From contig JACMZG010001911.1 of NCBI GenBank assembly GCA_018340805.1, positions 29,708,679-29,772,678 of the forward strand: a stretch of DNA of 64,000 bases, given 5' to 3'. Each line of letters starts with the position of its first letter. The stretch's first letter is position 1. This stretch comes from Microvelia longipes. Taxonomy: Eukaryota > Arthropoda > Insecta > Hemiptera > Veliidae. A program made the position numbers and the translations under genes. Of the stretch, positions 38,846 to 51,000 are shown piece by piece. The notes beneath the pieces were generated by a model. The model did no database searches. It had not been told where the DNA came from and was given only the letters and a program-made list of their open reading frames with translations.

Positions 38846-40645
38846 CGCAATGTGAAAGATTGACCAGTGTAATCCTTTCATGCGAGGCATGAGATAATAA
38901 AGTTTTTTACCACATTTTAAATTTAAGTTCCATAATTAAGAAATTTCAAAGAAATATAAAGCCTTAACCACTTTTTGTAACCATATTTAAAATAAAACAA
39001 AAAGTTAAGGAAAAGCAAAGCCTCGTCAGTTTCAATTTAGTTCGTAACGTCAAGTTAATATGTTAAGATGTAAGAGAATATCTAGAGAGATTATGCTTTA
39101 GACGACTTTGCTTCTAAAAGTACATTTCGTTGTTGGTAAAATAAGATTTAACCATTTCATATAAATGAAAGCAAGGAGGGCGGTGAAAGCCTTTATACTT
39201 TATATTATATCCTCCCCCAGGAGTTTATGTGACACTCCAGGCCAAGAGAAAATGTTGTCGTGTTTATTTCTAAGGCTTTAGTGTATTAGAAATGAAAGAA
39301 AACTGGTGTGAGGACTGAAACAAATTAGTTCTCTGAGATTTCGAATTGGTCTTATCACGACAAAACTGAGTGTTTTCAGAAAACCTTGGGAAGTTCTCAG
39401 CCTTCCAATGAAAAGTGCTAGAAAAGGATGTGTGGATGTGGCAGAAGCAAATCACTAAGGTTTGTAAACTCTCTTTCTCTACATTTACACTGATAGAAAC
39501 GATTTTCTCTTGAGTATGTTACCCACAGCGACTCTAGTTATTGGAGTAATCTACGTCACATGTTATGAAATAGCATCTATTTTCCGAAAACACAACGACC
39601 GGGATTATTCTCTTTCATTAGCTAAAAAGGCGAAAAATACATTTCTAGAAAATATAGACAACAATATAATTTATTTTTTACACCGAATCCACCTCACCCC
39701 ATTATAGACTCGTCATACTTACACATATGGAAGTTTTTATTTTTCTAGATATGACAGGATCAGAAAAAAGTGTATAATAGAGACCAAAATGCAATGAAAA
39801 ACAATGATATAAAAGACAAACAAGAAAACTACAAAAAATATGAAATAATATTAACCATTGAGTTGTTAAAACAATGATTTGTCCTTTTTACTTCTAGCAA
39901 AAAATTGTTATTTATCCTCTAGACAAACAGTATCCTTTATGCCGTGTCAGATAAAATGATTGCAGTATAACCAAAATTCTACTATAGTACCAAATGCCTT
40001 GCGTTATGTGTACCTTAACAACTTAAACACAGCAATAAAATAAAAACGACGATAAGTATGCCTGTTATACTATATGCCAGTATACTATATAAAAAAATTT
40101 AGTACTACATACAGTAGTATGGTATCGATTACTATATATGGCTAGAAATAATATAACATACTATACAGTATGTATATTTGTCAATTTGCGACGTTTACTA
40201 AGATAAGTGTTTATGTATACTTCTTACAATATCTTATACATATATTTTTAGCTGTAGAGATTGTGACCTCTTAAATTAAAATCATTTTTATTAATATACA
40301 TTTTGCTCTGTAATATTTATAACTTAATTTTAACTAAAATGTAAATTGTTATCGGTAACCTCTGCGTTGTATTAGGTTTGTGTTTAGGTGACCCTTTGGG
40401 ATGTAACTTTCACACTTCATTCAGAAAATTTACGGCATCAGCACTGAAAGCCACTAAAAACTCATAAAACTTGTCAACTTATAAACTTGTCTTGTATAAG
40501 TTTGTCATGTTACTAGTTTATATAAGAGACATTCTGCCAAGATATAAGCGAATTTTCAAAGGTATTAATAAAAAAAACGTGATTTGTGTACATTATGTTG
40601 AATGTGTCAATCAATAAAAACGGAACTTAAGATGTTAGAAATGTT
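38846..40645. other. No supported gene
   Basis: Two ORFs of 61 and 65 codons (39270-39707) have no family signature. Small TATACTATA-type palindromes lie near 40060-40175. Confidence 0.5.
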
Positions 40646-40866
40646 ATAAGGTGATTTAATTCGATGTAAACAAACACAAACGCATTCGGAGTTATAACCT
40701 GACGTTTTTATGAATGAGTGTGACGTCATTGCAGGAATCGGTATAGGCGGTCAACATTGAAAATTTATTATTTATTCCTGCAATGACGTCAATTTTAGAC
40801 TAAAACCTAACATGTCAAAAAAATTGATTTCATTCATAAAAACCCTCCAATTGAATCACCTTATAA
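40646..40866. mobile_element. MITE-like imperfect inverted repeat
   Basis: The outer ends TTATAAGGTGATTTAATT and AATTGAATCACCTTATAA pair. An inner pair (GACGTCATTGCAGGAAT and ATTCCTGCAATGACGTC) encloses a small central loop. Stretches between are less well conserved. It is about 220 bp with no ORF of its own. Confidence 0.65.
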
Positions 40867-41024
40867 ATTCTATCAGCTTGACAGGAACCAAAGCTAATAA
40901 TATAATATGACTTCGTATTTCTATGAACCATACATATTTGTATTTGTATTGTTATTATACATAAGTGTAATAATTTGCAGCCTGATCTAAACACTTTTTG
41001 AAGAGTTGTGAATTTTTGAAATGG

Positions 41025-41300
41025 TATGGAGGTCATTTTAGTGTGTCAGTAACGTCACAAATATTCCATAAACAATAGGGTTCGGGACATTATCAAGGTA
41101 GATTTTGTACCAAATTTTCATTCGATCTGAAAAAGCGTTCTAAAGTTAACGTGTCCCATAGAAACGTCTAGGAACAAAATTCTCGAACATACATACATAT
41201 CCTCCCCCTCCAAAAGATCCACCCACCCCTAACCACCTCCATGACCACAAGCTCATAAGCTTGTTTCTCAAAAATTCGCTAAAAATCGATTTCCTATTCA
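41025..41300 (-). repeat. Family B copy
   Basis: GTAACGTCACAAATATTCCA, AACAATAGGGTTCGGGACAT, TTTGTACCAAATTTTCATTC, AAATTCTCGAACATACATAC and CACCCCTAACCACCTCC, ending CAAAAATTCGCTAAAAATCG. The TA array is reduced to a few ATACATACATAT units. Confidence 0.7.
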
Positions 41301-42339
41301 ATTATTAAATTTAAAAAACAATATGTATAACTAAAAAGTTTGGTTACATTTGTTATTCTTCTTGTACTCAATTTATTTAATATTTTTCATGATTGAAGAT
41401 AAAAACCAACAAGGAGTTATAAACATACACGATATTAAACGTGTCTCTTTTATCAAACAGAAAAATTTCACTTTCTTTTTTAAACGATAAAAACAAAAAA
41501 GAAGGTGCAAAAAATGACAACAAAGCCAGGAAAAAAGAATGACTAAAGAGACTTTCCTGTGATCATGAGAAACAAGAAGAGAACGAAATGAAAAATGGAT
41601 CATTGCGTCAAGGAGCTACATTTTGGGTTCAATAGCTCCAGCTCTTTTCAAGACCGTTTCTTTTTTTAGAACTTTCAGTAGGAACTTTTTTTGTTTTAAA
41701 ACCCAAAAACATTTTTCAAAGCACTCTTAGCTCCTTGTGTAAAGAGTTTTGTACGTAGTGGAAAAGTAGTAGGATTTTTCTTTGTTTATCTATTGTCTCT
41801 TATCTATGTTGCCTATTTTTTAACGGTATAAGTCCTTGGTGAAAATCTTTGCTACTTTTTTTTGTAGTGTTGATATTTTTTTAAAACAAAACTTAAGATC
41901 AGGACCATTCTCTTAAAACTGTTCTTTATTCCGAAAGTGAAGCAAGAGGTTTAGAAAAGAAACAAGGGAATTACAGCAGGTCTGAAACCAGTCTCTAAAG
42001 TAATTCCTTTTCAACTAAGTTATCACTCAAGTAAAGACAAGAAAAAAAAATAAAAAAAAGGAAATGAAGAGTAAATGGAATAAAAGAATCGAGTAAGCTA
42101 TTCGGTTTTTCCTATTTCCTAGCTAGTTTTTACTTGAAATTGGCAGAGTTATTTTATGAATTTAAAATTAAATTCAGATTTCATTATTTTTACAATTTTT
42201 GACTAATTAGTGCCTTAATAAATTCATAACATCACATACATATAATTAACAGCGAATAAAGATTAAAATGAAACGTGCATATATTACATTAGTATACAGT
42301 GGTATTAAATTATTGGTATGGATGGTAAAAATAATCATA
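41301..42339. other. No supported gene
   Basis: The 76-codon minus ORF (41373-41603) is not recognised. CAAGGAGCTA near 41610 and TAGCTCCTTG near 41728 are an isolated inverted word. Confidence 0.5.
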
Positions 42340-42380
42340 ATATTCTGAGGACGAGTGAAGCAAGTTCTAAGTTGTGAGAA
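42340..42380 (+). repeat. Family A distal motif
   Basis: TTCTGAGGACGAGTGAAGCA is an isolated plus-oriented distal family A motif. Confidence 0.35.
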
Positions 42381-42465
42381 ATAGGACCAATAAATTTGGA
42401 TAAACTTAAACGATAAAAAACAGCGCCAGTACCAAAATTTGAAACTGGGAGCTCTAGCTTAGACT

Positions 42466-42600
42466 AGTCTTATCGAAACCGGACCGGTTTTATTGGATTC
42501 AACCTTCACCCCAAAAAAACATTGAAAACGACACTTAACTTGAAAATTATTTTTTATCAACCATTACTTTGGTTTTTTTTATTATCGACGTTTTATTATA
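42466..42600 (-). repeat. Single diverged unit of the 56.4-kb satellite
   Basis: AAACCGGACCGGTTTTATTG and CATTGAAAACGACACTTAAC are the reverse complement, in the right order, of blocks in the 150-bp tandem array at 56.4 kb. Confidence 0.5.
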
Positions 42601-43979
42601 AAGCTTCCTTCTTTTAACTTAAAATTTAACTGCCAGTCGCACAAATCCGATTTACTTAAGTGTCAAACTTACCAAAAACCGGCCCAACCTTTTGTGACAG
42701 AAAGGGCTCTACTTTAGGTCCTAGCTCAAGTGGCAGACATAATAAAAAGAAAATAGACTTAGAAGAAGGAATTTAAAGATAATTATCCGTCAGTAAAACT
42801 AAGATGTCATTCTGCCTTTGTTATTTCAAATATAGTCAGACTAATACAACGAGAGAGACTAAACTTGTCGGTTTAATTAATAGAGAACAAGGATGAATCG
42901 CAAGGAAATGGAGTTCGTAGAATGCAGAAATTTAATTCAAGTATACCAGGAAACATTCATTAATTTAGATCCTCTCAGAAGAAATAGAATACAATAATAA
43001 AAGAAAATATGCAATGCGTTGGCGATAAATGAAACCTTCTAACATTAGTTGCATAGTAATTTAAATAAGAAATTAATTTAAGATCAGACCTAATTAGAAA
43101 ATTAATACAAAAAATGGTATATACTCGTACAAGTTTGTTTATTTCTAATGCTATCTAAAGAATAATTTCGTGAGTTTAGATGAATGAACTGACAAATCAT
43201 TACTTTTTTTTTATATTCTTTTTTTAAGTGTAGACATATTAAATTATACAAACCTAACCCATGACTATAGTCTTCTGGGGTTCACATAATTTCACATGCG
43301 ACAAAAGTCTAGGTTATGCTCAAGTCAAACCCTGACCTTAACTTATGCTCAGCGAAGAGTTAACAGGTGTAAGTGAACGTAGCCTAAATATTGACTTTTT
43401 ATAGCAATAATCAATACAAAAGAATAGCAAATCGAAACTTTATAATCAAATGTTTTAATTATTATATTTGCTTTTTATAAAATAATATTTTTCAAGATTT
43501 AAATACCATTTCTTGAAAGCTAAATATTTAGAAACTTCTAATAGCTAAATTTTTCTAGTTTTTCTAAGTGTTATTATGACCATTTAAAATGGTTATAACA
43601 AATAAATTTATAACTTAACTATTTTTATGATATTCTTTTCTTGAATCAATTTAGTTTATTTCCTTAATTCCAAAGAAAATAGGCCATCATTAACTAAATT
43701 GTCCTTTTACTGTCCTGGTAGGAGAAGAAAAACATTTTTCCTTCATTTTATGTTTTCTCGTTATTTTAAGTATTATGTTATAAAAATATCCTTTGAGATA
43801 ATATCAGTATTTTCAATAAAAAATGCAATGTGATGCCATAAATTGTCTTTTTATGTTTTATAACCTCTGGAAAATAGAATGCTTTAGTCGGTTTTATTGT
43901 GAAATTATTAACAATTTAACATATTAAAATATGATACAAATTTAGTCAAAGAATTAATGCTTTTAATACGAAGGGGTTT
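42601..43979. other. AT-rich, no recognised feature
   Basis: Looked for a following neuroligin exon here on the minus strand; none was recognised. Confidence 0.5.
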
Positions 43980-44190
43980 TTTATTTTCCTCATTTATACC
44001 GGAAGCATATGGGTGAAACTTAGGATTTCACCTGAAAAACATCCATTTCAAATGTTTTCGACCTCCTGACATGTTTATACTAAGTTGTCTGTCTGTGTGT
44101 TTTTGTTATATTGAATTTTTGAAACGTGGCACAAAAATTAATAATTAGGTCTAATTGTCTAACCAAAAAAATTGGTTATGGTTATATTAC
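43980..44190 (+). repeat. Family A partial copy (proximal half)
   Basis: TTTTCCTCATTTATACCGGA (terminal palindrome half), GGATTTCACCTGAAAAACAT, TGTTTTCGACCTCCTGAC and the CTGTCTGTGTG slot. The copy fades out just past ACTGACTCAGGAAAAG, about 165 bp from the neuroligin exon donor. Confidence 0.65.
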
Positions 44191-44354
44191 TGACTCAGGA
44201 AAAGTTTAAAAATCCATGAAATCGGGTTGGAAACTTTGAACTAACATATCCCTTTAAAAATATCAAACGAATAAAGATATATATTAATAATTAGTACGTG
44301 TTTATTTAATTTGCTGCTAAAGTTGAAAACATAACTAAGTAAATATAAACCAAC

Positions 44355-44577
44355 CTGTTGATAATCTCCAAACTTAGATTGATAATCGAAGACATACAGG
44401 TACGAGTTTCGATTGACAGTGGAATGAAGATCAGCAGTAAACACAATCGGAGCTACATACTGAGCATCTGATAGTGCTTCTAGCGTTTCGTCTCTTATGC
44501 TGACGGGATGTTGAATAGGTCTTTCCCAATCAGTGTATTCGTTCACTATTGTAGCCAAAATTTCAGATAAGTGATAT
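44355..44577 (-). CDS. Nlg: Neuroligin-like exon (ectodomain, next exon downstream)
   Basis: This exon continues the esterase-like ectodomain. After one base completing an Arg codon it encodes 74 residues, beginning YHLSEILATIVNEYTDWERP, then RDETLEALSDAQYVAPIVFT, and ending YLYVFDYQSKFGDYQQ. The EYTDWE, RDETLEALSDAQYVAP and YVFDYQ blocks are typical of arthropod neuroligins. The acceptor is a strong pyrimidine tract ending TTTTTAG immediately above 44577; the donor is CAACAG|GTTGGT with the intron starting at 44354. Reading frame is open throughout and base composition is clearly richer in GC than the flanks. The following exon, which in the family carries the His-Gly-Glu region of the degenerate active site, was not recognised to the left, so either the intron is long or the exon is short or divergent. 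A plus-strand family A fragment lies to the left of this exon and a minus-strand one to the right. Confidence 0.85.
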
Positions 44578-44737
44578 CTAAAAAACAAGAAAAAGTAAGA
44601 TAACATATTACTTAACTAGTACAATAATACAAAATGATGTTATAAATACCTTTATAAATAATTAGGATATTTACACTTAATGCTTGACTTATGATAAACC
44701 AAAATAGATTTAAAACATTAATTATCTTTCTGGCAAT

Positions 44738-45005
44738 ACAAGTCGAAACTTTGTACTTATTTATTTATAAGGGATATGCTTGTACCAAAGTTCAATTCAA
44801 CTGGATTATTTTCCGACTTATTATTTTTTTTAAACGTATACAAGTTATTGGATCAAAAATGAACTAATGCTGATAATGAGATGAAATTGGACAGATATGT
44901 TGGAATTTATAACTAAATGCGTACTGAATTTCAAATCGAACAAAACATTTTTTCGCGTTTTATAAATTTTCTAAATTTTTGCTGAGTAATTTTGAAGGTT
45001 TAAGA
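44738..45005 (-). repeat. Family A partial copy (other half) in the neuroligin intron
   Basis: CAAGTCGAAACTTTGTACTT, GCTTGTACCAAAGTTCAATT, GAACTAATGCTGATAATGAG, AATGCGTACTGAATTTCAAA, TCGCGTTTTATAAATTTTC and GCTGAGTAATTTTGAAGG. It carries the half that the fragment at 43980-44190 lacks. Confidence 0.7.
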
Positions 45006-45559
45006 AATAAATAAAAACCATTAAATCAGTTCAGTAGACATTTAGGAGCAATATTCATATTGTTAATCGTACTTTAAGGTGTTTGGGATTTATAATAAAA
45101 ACCCTACGGAATTACTTACGGAAATCTAGCTTAAAATACGAAAATTCCACCCTAGATATACAACCCTAGTGCTTTTTGAATTTTATGAACTCGTAAGTTC
45201 GCTGTCAAAGTTTAATAAACCCAGGTAACATGCAGTAGTGAAAATACAAATTTGTGTTAAAAATAAAGATGGACAAAGGCTCTTCGAAAGATAAGTAAAA
45301 GGTGAACGTGTTTTTGAGCATTCAATTTTATCCTCTACTTTCTAAATTGATCTTAGGAATCATATTATTTGAAGCCTGATCTGGATCTGTTTGGGCTGAT
45401 AGGGTATTAGTTCCTTTTGGAAAAAACTGATACAAAGGGATGCTCAGGGAGGTCTGAGGAGTGAAACATGTAAATGAATAGTGAAGTGATACTTTCTTGA
45501 GGAACTCCTGCTGTTATGTTCTAAATTTCTCACAAGGAACCGTTGTATACAACGGTATA

Positions 45560-45611
45560 CATTTCCTGCGGTACATTTCAAGTTATAACTTGAAATGTAC
45601 CGCAAGAAATG
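45560..45611. repeat. 52-bp palindrome in intron
   Basis: CATTTCCTGCGGTACATTTC + AAGTTA is followed immediately by its reverse complement with a single mismatch and no loop. A shorter palindrome, CGTTGTATACAACG, lies at 45541-45554. Confidence 0.85.
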
Positions 45612-47340
45612 GTAGACGGAACTCAGACTTAGCCAGGTCAGATCTAAGTCATATGGGAGGTTAAAAACCTTTGTCTTAAGGTTATGATTTAAATACGGTT
45701 AAAATTAGTTTTTTTGATTTACCGGTTAATTTATGTCAAAATAAGGTTTAAAATTATATGAATCGGCAATTCGACATGAATTTCATAAAAATCATTCAAA
45801 TATATGTCCTAAAAGTGATATTAGTGTGTTTAAACGACGGATCATTATTTTCCGAGATGTCAACAAACCTTGTCTTTTTTTAATCAATTCTAATTGATAG
45901 CAATACCTCATTATTAAAGGCAGCAAATTTGTGATGAATTTGACAAATCAAAAATTACTTATGACTAAGTACGTCAAAAGTTGTTTAAGTTTTTTAATTG
46001 TCTCTTTTATTGTCTGTTTCAACCTGGCGTCCTATAACATTTAATAAATTAAAAGAACTTAAAAAAATGTTGATACACTGAAGGTACAAAACTCGTTTTG
46101 TTCTCAAATTTATTACAAAATTATCATTTGGCATAAAGTATCCGGTAATTAAAAAAACAGGTTTTAACTGTGTTGAAATCATAAAATTTAGACTCATAAA
46201 ATTTAGGGTTTTGAAAGTAACCTGCTCCCTTATGACTCACTTAGACTTAAACTTGTCTGAGTTCTTAATAATACTAAGTAGATAATTAGAAATAATATAT
46301 GAATAATAAGCTAAAAAATTGCTAAATGAACTAAATAAAGATATATTTATTCAAAGATTCTTATGCGAGTTTTCATTTATAAGTTTATTTAATTTGAACA
46401 AATGTTTTCAGTACATTCGATTGATACCTCTGATAGTTATCGAATTTCAAACGTCTTGAATTTACTTGCAATTGTTGCTAATGATCAAAGAAACTTTTGA
46501 GAAATAAAGGTAAGTTAACAATTACCACGACTTTAACTATTTAATTTGTCAAGTTAGCTCAGCAGCAAACCAGGTGAAAGATATTAAACAAACAATAGCA
46601 TTCCAAATGGTACAAAGTTTCAACTTAAGAAGCTACTTATCACAAAGTTTAAGTTTTAAATGGCTCAGTAAAAACTTGCTTTTGTTCTAAATCGTACTTT
46701 AAAGAGTTTTGAATTCCAAGATGGAGAAGACGTTTCGGGCAAAGGAAGCTATGAGAGCAATGAGAAATTGCTGTCCATTTGTAAGAAGTTACGATAAGAA
46801 AGATAGTTTTCTTAAGAGTTATGTGAAAATTGCTCTTAGTTTTGCTTTCTCTCATACTTTCTTGTTTTAGTAATTTTTAGCTTTTGCTATAATTCCTCAC
46901 ATTGTATAATTCTCTATTGTCCTGAAAGTTAAACAATCCTAAACATTATTCATACGACAAAAATTAGCTATGGATTTTGATTTCATTAACATAAGTCAGG
47001 AAAAGGGAAAATCAGTGGAAAAGCCATAAAAGTTATATTTGTACTTTGAATAGTAAAGTTTTCCTTGTTTCAAAATGTTTATGTATGATAATAATTTAAA
47101 AACATGACTATTCCAGGGCTAAATTTCTGTTATTTCAAATCCTTTATCAGATTATCTATGATGTAAGAAAATAGTATCGTGTGGGTTTTAAATAAATTTT
47201 ACCTGAGTATTTAATATTTACAAGGGTATCTCGAGCATAATAATAGAAGGAAATATTATATTTAGAACTATATTTAATTAATATTAATAAATTAAATAAT
47301 ACAAAAATATAAAATAAAAAAAAAGAAATAAAATAAATAT

Positions 47341-47380
47341 TTATTTCTCTATAAACCTAACATGGTTTATAGAGAAATAA
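47341..47380. repeat. Perfect hairpin near the neuroligin donor
   Basis: 17-bp arms TTATTTCTCTATAAACC and GGTTTATAGAGAAATAA surround a 6-nt loop, about 110 bp downstream (in transcript direction) of the 47489 donor. Flanking AAATAAATA/TTATTTATA could extend the stem imperfectly. Confidence 0.85.
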
Positions 47381-47488
47381 TTTATTTATAATTTTTTTTT
47401 TCTATAATTTAATTTATTTTGATGATAAAAAGATTTTTTACTGACAAGGAAAGAAAAATCAAACTAGAAGCTGAATAAAAATACAGAC

Positions 47489-47708
47489 CTATAAGTATTT
47501 TTGACAAATGTTCTCAAAATAGTAGCTCTCCTGTCAGCTTCAATCCCGTATTGGACGTCTTCCCCGGTGAAAGAGAAAAAAGCTTCAGCTTTGACGACAC
47601 CCAGCATTAGGTCATATCTGGAGAGTTTGGCTGCTACTGACTTTCTTAGCCCCGCCCATTCGCCGTGTAGGACGTGCAGACGACCAACTTTATGACCCAC
47701 CATACCTT
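47489..47708 (-). CDS. Nlg: Neuroligin-like exon (esterase-like ectodomain, internal)
   Basis: Neuroligins are postsynaptic adhesion proteins whose extracellular part is a carboxylesterase-like fold that binds neurexins. This internal exon encodes 72 whole codons; after an unusual first third it reads YDLMLGVVKAEAFFSF and then GEDVQYGIEADRRATILRTF, ending NTY plus two bases (AG), a pattern I recognise from arthropod neuroligins. The acceptor is a pyrimidine-containing tract ending ACAG just above 47708; an AAG three bases inside makes a NAGNAG-type alternative start at 47705. The donor is AG|GTCTGT at 47488. Phase requires one base from the previous exon and leaves two for the next, which matches the exon at 44355-44577 exactly and restores NTYRYHLSEI. 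The first 30 residues (GMVGHKVGRLHVLHGEW) do not look familiar for the family. Earlier exons must lie to the right, probably outside the window. The fold family is solid; a related non-catalytic esterase-like adhesion protein is the alternative. Confidence 0.78.
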
Positions 47709-50635
47709 CTGTAACATTTGAAAAGAAAAAATAATTACTATAAGTAAGAAGATATCAAGAAGGTTACATATAAAACTAGGAATAAAAAACTAAGTTTTTC
47801 AGATTATTTCCACACGCTGAAAAAGTTATTAAGTTTTGAGGTTAATTTTATTAACACGCCGTCTGACAGTCCATCCCTAATTTTATTAATAATCTTTTTG
47901 AGATACAATATTTGCAAATAATATTGCAATGATATCATTCGAATCTACTAAGTTTTTAAAATAAGATTAGATTACTTGATTCAAATAATACTGAGAGGGA
48001 CTACTTAAGTTCTCAGTACTCTATACTAGAGAACTGTTAAATCCTATGTCGTTTGACATAATCATCGACTCGATAAAATTTGATGTCTCATTCCTCTTTT
48101 ATTACAACTTTTCAGAACGTCTGTACTTTCTGTTACGATTGTTTTACATTTTGAATTAATACATCTCTTTTCATCACATCCACGATCCGATAAAGAAATT
48201 GGAAAGATATTAAGAGAGTATTATTTAATAGAGTAGACTTTTGTCCTCAATTACATGTTGATTGTAAAGTTATGCTTCTCGATCAAGTAGAAATTTGGAA
48301 CAGTTTGCTAGCCAGATAGCTCAAAGCTACGTAAACAATCCATACCTATAAACAAATCTATTTTATGCAGTAGTATCTTATATAAATTTAGAATCCTACT
48401 TTTATAACTTTGTTGTAAAGATAAACATCCTTCTTAGACAACGAAATAATTAAAGAAAAAAAAGACTTTAGTTCTTTAAGCCTGAAGATGACCCAAATGG
48501 GAACGAAATAATTACAGCCTAATGAACATATTCGCTTAATAGAACCTGATGTATTTTCTTTCATTAACCTACTTTTTATACATTTATAAAATAGAGTAAT
48601 ATAATTTAGAAAATATAAGACTCCGGAGTCGATGCTCATGGGTCAAAAAATGCTGGACTCTTGGACCACTTTGCTAGAAAATAAATAATAAAGACATTTT
48701 AATCTCCTAGATTCTTATTGCTATAATTTATTTCTTATACCAAAAATATCCAAACATTATTATGTTTTTACTTGTTAATTATTTTGAACAACTTCGCCGC
48801 AAAATTTAATTAAAAATACTGTTAACATTATATTATTGTAATATTGTTAATACTGTTAACACTTTTCATCAAATTATTTCTACAGACCCAATCTTTTCTT
48901 CTTTATAAATAGTATCATAATTGTATACGAAGTATCGATTTACACAAGTAAAATATTTTATATATATATTTTTTTTAATATTATTAACAAGTAAAATATT
49001 AATAGACATTATTCAAATAAATTATAATGAAAATTATTTTATGTTAAGCCGCTGTTAAAAATCCAAAATAAAAAAGTTTTTAGCGTTCTTAATCTATATA
49101 AATAGTGGCAAAAGTGTAACGATTTGTAAGAGTTTCGAAAACAGCAATTAGGCCATTACCAGTAGAGCTAATTGTTTCGGAGAAAACATTTTAGTAAAAG
49201 TAAAGTAAGAAGGAGTTATATCTAATTGGCTTGGTTTTAGAAGCCAAGAAATTAACGAAAAACTCCCCCAGAGCTGCAAAATCAAATAATAATAAACCTA
49301 AATAAATAACTTGAAAATAATCGTTAAGTTTTGCCTTCCAATTTCTTGCTCTTTGCTTCACCAGATTTCTAAGTTCAATTAACCATTGAGATTTTCTGCT
49401 AAACCCCATTCAGAATAGAAAAGAGGAAAAATAAGTGCAAATAGAATTGGTAATTATAGTCTTTTGAATAGTTTTTCAAGATAATTAAAATAGGAAAACT
49501 AAATATTGGATTAAATGTTTAATAATTAGATTAATTATCCTGATAATTGATAAAAAGTTTTAAACAATTAGTTAAAAAGGATTTAGGATTGTATTAAATA
49601 TTATTATATAAAATTATTGCTTGATTAAATAAATTTCAGATATAAAAATTAAATTTCAAACTAATTATTAAATATTCTATCAAAACTTTTAATGAAACAC
49701 TAATTTACTAATTGTTGCAAGGAAAATTAATAGTTTTAATCACAGATGAAAATGTATTCAGAATTAGTCAGCTATATTCAATCTTTATTTCTGAGTCATA
49801 ATATTGGTGTTATACAGAACTGATGATGTTTTTCACAGTATAAACGAAAGGTCAAAATTTTAATGTTAATATCAGCGTGTAATCCGCCGATAGTATATGA
49901 ATTAACATTTCAAAGTATCTCTATTTAATTTATAGAATTTACATGTGGCCAAATTATGGGGATGAATAATTGATTCTTAAACATTTTATCAATATTTGTT
50001 TTATATTTTAATTTTTTTGAAGACTGCAGTCCTTTATAAATAATATTAATTTATTTAATAACCTTCACAACGTTTCATTGAGCGAAGCTTAATATCTTTG
50101 TAATATTTGTTTTAATTTTCAACTAGTTGTGCATAGTTCTCAAACAAGTTTATATAATAGAAAATAGAGTGATCTGAGAATGTAACGCAGTTGCATTCGT
50201 TAGACAGTTGTCAAATGTCTATTTATAGTGATATTATTGTGGTGTCTATTCAACAACTGATATGACTAAGGCTTGATCAGATAATGTCACTACATTTATC
50301 TCTATATCTCCACCTGTTCAATACTTCTCTGAATCCTTATCTTCAATAAAACGGAGATATTCGTGGAATAACTGGAATATCCGTATAAACTTGTGTCGGT
50401 TTACCGAATACCGCGTCTCTCCCTCTCCAACTCCTCCGTAGATTGCTCTATCAATATACTTGTTAATTATAATAATTATTACTATATAAGTTCAATTGTT
50501 TCCTTAAAATCACAATTTTCAATGCATGTTCACATTATTTTACTTTTTATAATGTTTGTTTGTACTAGTTAGCACTTCGTAGCTAATATTCAATATACAA
50601 AAAGTATGGAAGATTTCAACTTTCATTTTATGTTT
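47709..50635. other. AT-rich, no recognised exon
   Basis: This lies between the neuroligin exon and the 50.6-kb array. Minus ORFs of 83 and 72 codons (48388-48639 and 49191-49409) have no recognised domain and no convincing splice sites. Confidence 0.5.
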
Positions 50636-50862
50636 TACGGCAAAGTCTGGCAAACCCTGGGAGTAAACTAGTTTATCTCCAACGACAAACCTTGGAAGCT
50701 ACCTAGTTTATCTCCCTCGGCAAAGCCTTGGAGCTAACTAGTTTATATCCCTCGGCAAACCCTGAAAACTGTTTATCTCTTTCAGTAATCCCTGGGAGCT
50801 TACAAAATTATCTCCCTCGGCAAACCCGCAAGGAGCTAACTATTTTATCTCCCTCAGCCTGA
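50636..50862. repeat. ~37-bp tandem array
   Basis: About six units of the form TATCTCCCTCGGCAAACCCT + GGGAGCTAACTAGTT with substitutions and small indels. It lies in the intergenic or intronic stretch downstream of the 51001 candidate exon. Confidence 0.88.
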
Positions 50863-51000
50863 CAAACAAGAAAAGTAATAGTTTTCATCTTCGCCAGTGC
50901 CTAGTATAGTATAGTAGTAAAGGTGGGGAAGATCCTAGATCTTAGCAATTATGTCTCTGGGACGCTTTTTGCCAGCCCCAAGAACCTCCTCACCTCTTAC

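Larger units (their letters stand above)
44578..47488 (-). other. Neuroligin intron, 2.9 kb
   Basis: This intron joins the two neuroligin exons in phase 2 (GTCTGT donor, TTTTTAG acceptor). It holds a minus-strand family A fragment (44738-45005), a 52-bp palindrome (45560-45611) and a 17-bp-arm hairpin close to the upstream donor (47341-47380). The rest (about 45.0-45.5 and 45.6-47.3 kb) is AT-rich and shows nothing I can name; short ORFs there have no coding character. Confidence 0.75.

Noticed and set aside
49191..49409. Minus ORF with a basic segment (LVKQRARNWKAKLND)
   Set aside because: No convincing splice sites or family; considered as an exon downstream of the ATG9-like pair but does not match the expected block.
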